In this document: piece after piece, positions 16,624-18,343 of the stretch
Layout of the letters: each line of letters opens with the position of its first letter
How positions within the stretch are numbered: position 1 is the first letter of the stretch
Assembly: GCA_003454975.1 (NCBI GenBank)
Contig: DMST01000064.1
Span: 5,386 to 23,728, forward strand
DNA: 18,343 bases
Direction: 5' to 3'
DNA from: Cytophagales bacterium
GTDB lineage: Bacteria > Bacteroidota > Bacteroidia > Cytophagales > Cyclobacteriaceae
The notes under the pieces: generated by a model
What the model saw: only the letters and a program-made list of their open reading frames with translations
Databases searched by the model: none
Told to the model about the DNA's origin: nothing
Program-made: the position numbers and the translations under genes

Positions 16624-17079
16624 GCTGAAGTAGAGAATTTGAAAACTTTAAAAGGGCAAAGTGGGGTAGAGGTGGAAGATTCTAGAGGGGCATCTGCCAA
16701 TTACCAAATATTCAATCTCAGTTCTTCTTTGTTCCTTTTTGGTTATTACCCTAATGTTTAAATGTTCGGATTTGAACGTAATTAAATAATGTTCAATATT
16801 GAACATTGTATTTGTTGAATTTCATGGTTGATTGAAGGTTTCTTTTCTCAATGTGAATTGCCGTTACCATAAGGTAATAACCGCTTGTCATTGCAGTTTT
16901 AATTTTACTTAACGACCCATGTGGTATTTTTTAAGATGTTGATAGTTAGCTATTTAACCTGTTTTTGCTTCTGGAGATACCCTATTTTTTACACGGTTTT
17001 AGTAAGGTGTTAATCAGAAAAACAAATCAACGCAGAAGGGTTGCCGTAGAATTGGGCAAAGGTTAAAATTCAAAAACTC
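16624..17079 (+). other. long AT-rich spacer ahead of array lipoprotein 5
   Basis: These 456 bases hold no gene that I can support and no clear terminator for lipoprotein 4. They contain an imperfect palindrome (TGTTCGGATTTGAACG, about 16763-16778), the palindrome at 16788-16807, TTCTCAAT at 16845-16852, AACCGCTTGTCA at about 16880, and a final block (17011-17079) that matches 13273-13343 over about 70 bases, including CCGTAGAATTG and the leader box. The region is a diverged copy of the spacer before lipoprotein 1. Confidence 0.7.
16788..16807. promoter_or_regulatory. palindrome, candidate operator (copy 2)
   Basis: This is a perfect 20-base inverted repeat with core TGTTCAATATTGAACA, one base different from the core at 13048-13069. 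It lies 272 bases before the start of lipoprotein 5, almost the same distance as copy 1 from lipoprotein 1 (274). The imperfect version 25 bases upstream could be a second, weaker site. Confidence 0.55.
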
Positions 17080-17637
17080 ATGAAAAAAATCTATGTAGCA
17101 GCATTCGCTGCACTTTGCGCTGTCGTGGCCTGTCAGCCAGAGGAAGTTTCTCCCATTGTGGAGGGACCCATCAATTCAGATTTATCCCTCATCGTGACTT
17201 CCTCAAGGGAGGTAGACGCTATGCTAGTGGCTCAATATGGCACTGCGGAGTTTTCCGTTGAGGAAAAACTCAACTTTCTGAGTGACTACTTTGCTGAGGA
17301 ATATACTACTCAGGAAGGTGCTGCCCAGCGCGGAGCCACCACAGATGTGTATGTAGCCGTAGCTCAGATTTTTGATGGTAGTAACTATTTTACGGATGTA
17401 GCTACCGGGGACGGCAGTGGTAGAATCGATGCCAGTGAATTTGAATTGCGGAATGACGAGCTTGCCTTTAGCGGCTGTAATGCCAACGTGTACCTAAACG
17501 GAACCAACATTGGAGGTGACATCTTTAGCGTGTCCAATCTGGTGTGTATTGGCGAGGAAATTTCCCTCTGGGCTCGTGCCAGCTGGTCACCTACCGTACT
17601 TGCCAATACTTCCGCAGGAATCAAATGTGACAAGTAA
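17080..17637 (+). CDS. array lipoprotein 5 (A/B mosaic), unknown family
   Basis: The protein has 185 residues. The signal MKKIYVAAFAALCAVVAC differs from copy 1 at only two positions, and the following QPEEVSP is identical, as is the leader box. The match to copy 1 continues to VAVAQIFDGSNYFTDV. From ATGDGS onwards the sequence follows type B: FELRNDELAFSGCNANVYLNG, VCIGEEISLWARASWSP and the ending IKCDK. Copy 5 is therefore a hybrid, with the join near 17385-17405. The middle (EEYTTQEGAAQRGATTD) is unlike any other copy. It ends the array and is followed by a strong terminator. Confidence 0.9.
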   Translation: MKKIYVAAFAALCAVVACQPEEVSPIVEGPINSDLSLIVTSSREVDAMLVAQYGTAEFSVEEKLNFLSDYFAEEYTTQEGAAQRGATTDVYVAVAQIFDGSNYFTDVATGDGSGRIDASEFELRNDELAFSGCNANVYLNGTNIGGDIFSVSNLVCIGEEISLWARASWSPTVLANTSAGIKCDK

Positions 17638-17665
17638 TAGAGTCCTTCTTATTGAAATATTGTCG

Positions 17666-17693
17666 AGGCCGCTCTGTAAGGAGTGGCCTTTTT
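17666..17693 (+). terminator. intrinsic terminator after array lipoprotein 5
   Basis: A 9-bp stem (AGGCCGCTC with GAGTGGCCT, one G-U pair) and a 6-base loop are followed directly by a run of five T. It starts 29 bases past the stop codon and closes the array. Confidence 0.88.
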
Positions 17694-17901
17694 GTATTCA
17701 ACTGTCTGAGGGACCTCGCGGTGGTCATGTTAAATTTGCAGTAAGCTGGAAAACAACGGTGAAAATACCACTGAAGCCCTGAACTTGAGAGTTTACGACA
17801 TGCACTCGACCCAACAATGTGTTAACCACCCCCATATCCTATGAAATAAGCAACTTGGGTTGACCGATCGGCTACCTACTCCATCCTCACATTCACTACG
17901 G

Positions 17902-18343
17902 CTAGTCTGCTACCTTTCTCCGGTTCTTCGTCGCGAACCACAAAATTACCCCGCTGAGCACAACGGCAAGGCCTAGCTCGATGTAGGTCACGGTAGTATT
18001 TCCTCGCAGGGAAAGATCTAGGGCACCGTCGAGGGCCTTGAGCAGATTGTCGAATCCAAGGAAGAGGCTGATGGTGAGCACAATGACAAAGAGGGCATTG
18101 CCCAGACGGCCATTTAGGCGGTCACCCATATATTGGGGTTGGTTGACGGCCCAGAGCAGAAAGCCGGACACGATGGGCAGCACAAACCCATTGGCTGCTT
18201 GGGCCAGGATGATGACAGGGATCACTTTCACGTTTAGCAGACCGATAAGGAGACCGATACCCAACACAACTGCCCAGGTAATGTTGTAGTACCGCTTTTC
18301 GGTATCCGGGGAGCCGGGAGGAACTACCGCTTGTACCGCTAGC
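17902..18343 (-). CDS. Nramp-like divalent metal transporter, C-terminal part
   Basis: The frame is open from the window edge to a TAG at 17902-17904, giving the last 146 residues; the start lies beyond 18343. About four membrane segments are visible: TWAVVLGIGLLIGLL, VIPVIILAQAANGFVLPIV with the following FLLWAV, LGNALFVIVLTISLFLGF and ELGLAVVLSGVILWF, ending in a basic tail (KNRRKVAD). The AQAANGFVLP motif followed by NQPQYMGDRLNGRLGN is characteristic of the last third of Nramp-family (SLC11-like) proteins that import manganese, iron or related ions by proton coupling. The metal-binding motifs of TM1 and TM6 are outside the window, so the substrate cannot be judged. It converges on the lipoprotein array and has no evident link with it. 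Confidence 0.78.
   Translation of the reverse strand, partial: LAVQAVVPPGSPDTEKRYYNITWAVVLGIGLLIGLLNVKVIPVIILAQAANGFVLPIVSGFLLWAVNQPQYMGDRLNGRLGNALFVIVLTISLFLGFDNLLKALDGALDLSLRGNTTVTYIELGLAVVLSGVILWFATKNRRKVAD

Larger units (their letters stand above)
13344..17637 (+). repeat. tandem array of five paralogous small lipoprotein genes
   Basis: The five genes at 13344, 14053, 15204, 16045 and 17080 encode proteins of 185-198 residues with the same plan: lipoprotein signal, C-Q-P-E-E, a helical segment ending in FLS(D/E), VAVAQ(I/V)FDG or a close variant, GCNANVY and a terminal C-D. Spacers alternate between long (571, 587, 456 bases) before copies 1, 3 and 5 and shorter (112, 244) before copies 2 and 4. 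This fits duplication of a two-gene unit. Confidence 0.9.

Noticed and set aside
13048..16807. Mobile-element ends as an explanation of the palindromes and repeated spacers
   Set aside because: No transposase, target-site duplication or terminal inverted repeats were seen. The repeated spacers track the gene duplications instead.
12773..17079. CRISPR array in the repeated spacers
   Set aside because: The repeats are few, of unequal length and unevenly spaced, with genes between them.

Overview
The window looks like a chromosomal stretch of a Bacteroidota species. The evidence is AT-rich start sites without Shine-Dalgarno sequences, lipoproteins whose lipid-anchored Cys is followed by an acidic stretch (C-Q/D-P-E-E, resembling the Bacteroidota surface-export signal), a long Calx-beta lipoprotein, and a giant kinase/ATPase/GAF/SpoIIE signalling protein. 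I cannot fix the order or genus.

Layout. (1) 39-194: a possible 51-residue peptide gene with a double-glycine motif. It is followed by a secreted, membrane-anchored TPR protein (251-1591) whose two halves differ clearly in GC content, and by a two-TM hypothetical protein (1810-2316). (2) 2568-7325, minus strand: a 1585-residue lipoprotein with ten Calx-beta repeats, a linker and a C-terminal YHYH domain; a clear terminator lies just past its stop. (3) 7574-12772, plus strand and divergent from (2): a 1732-residue signalling protein with a kinase-like domain lacking the catalytic Asp, an AAA-type ATPase, a helical repeat region, a GAF domain and a SpoIIE/PP2C phosphatase. (4) 13344-17637: five tandem paralogous small lipoproteins, separated by long AT-rich spacers that share sequence boxes. 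(5) 17902 to the window end, minus strand: the C-terminal part of an Nramp-like metal transporter.

The lipoprotein array is the most unusual part. I do not recognise the family. The copies fall into two types, A (first and third) and B (second and fourth), arranged A-B, A-B. The fifth has an A-like promoter region and N-terminal half joined to a B-like C-terminal half. The spacers before the first and fifth copies carry near-identical palindromes (TGTTCAATnTTGAACA), and all five genes share a leader box just before the start codon. This suggests repeated duplication of a two-gene unit together with its control region, followed by recombination.

Stretches without a gene: 1592-1809, 2317-2567, 7326-7567 and 15801-16044 are ordinary short spacers. 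17638-17901 holds one terminator and nothing else I can recognise. The three long spacers in the array are described as features.
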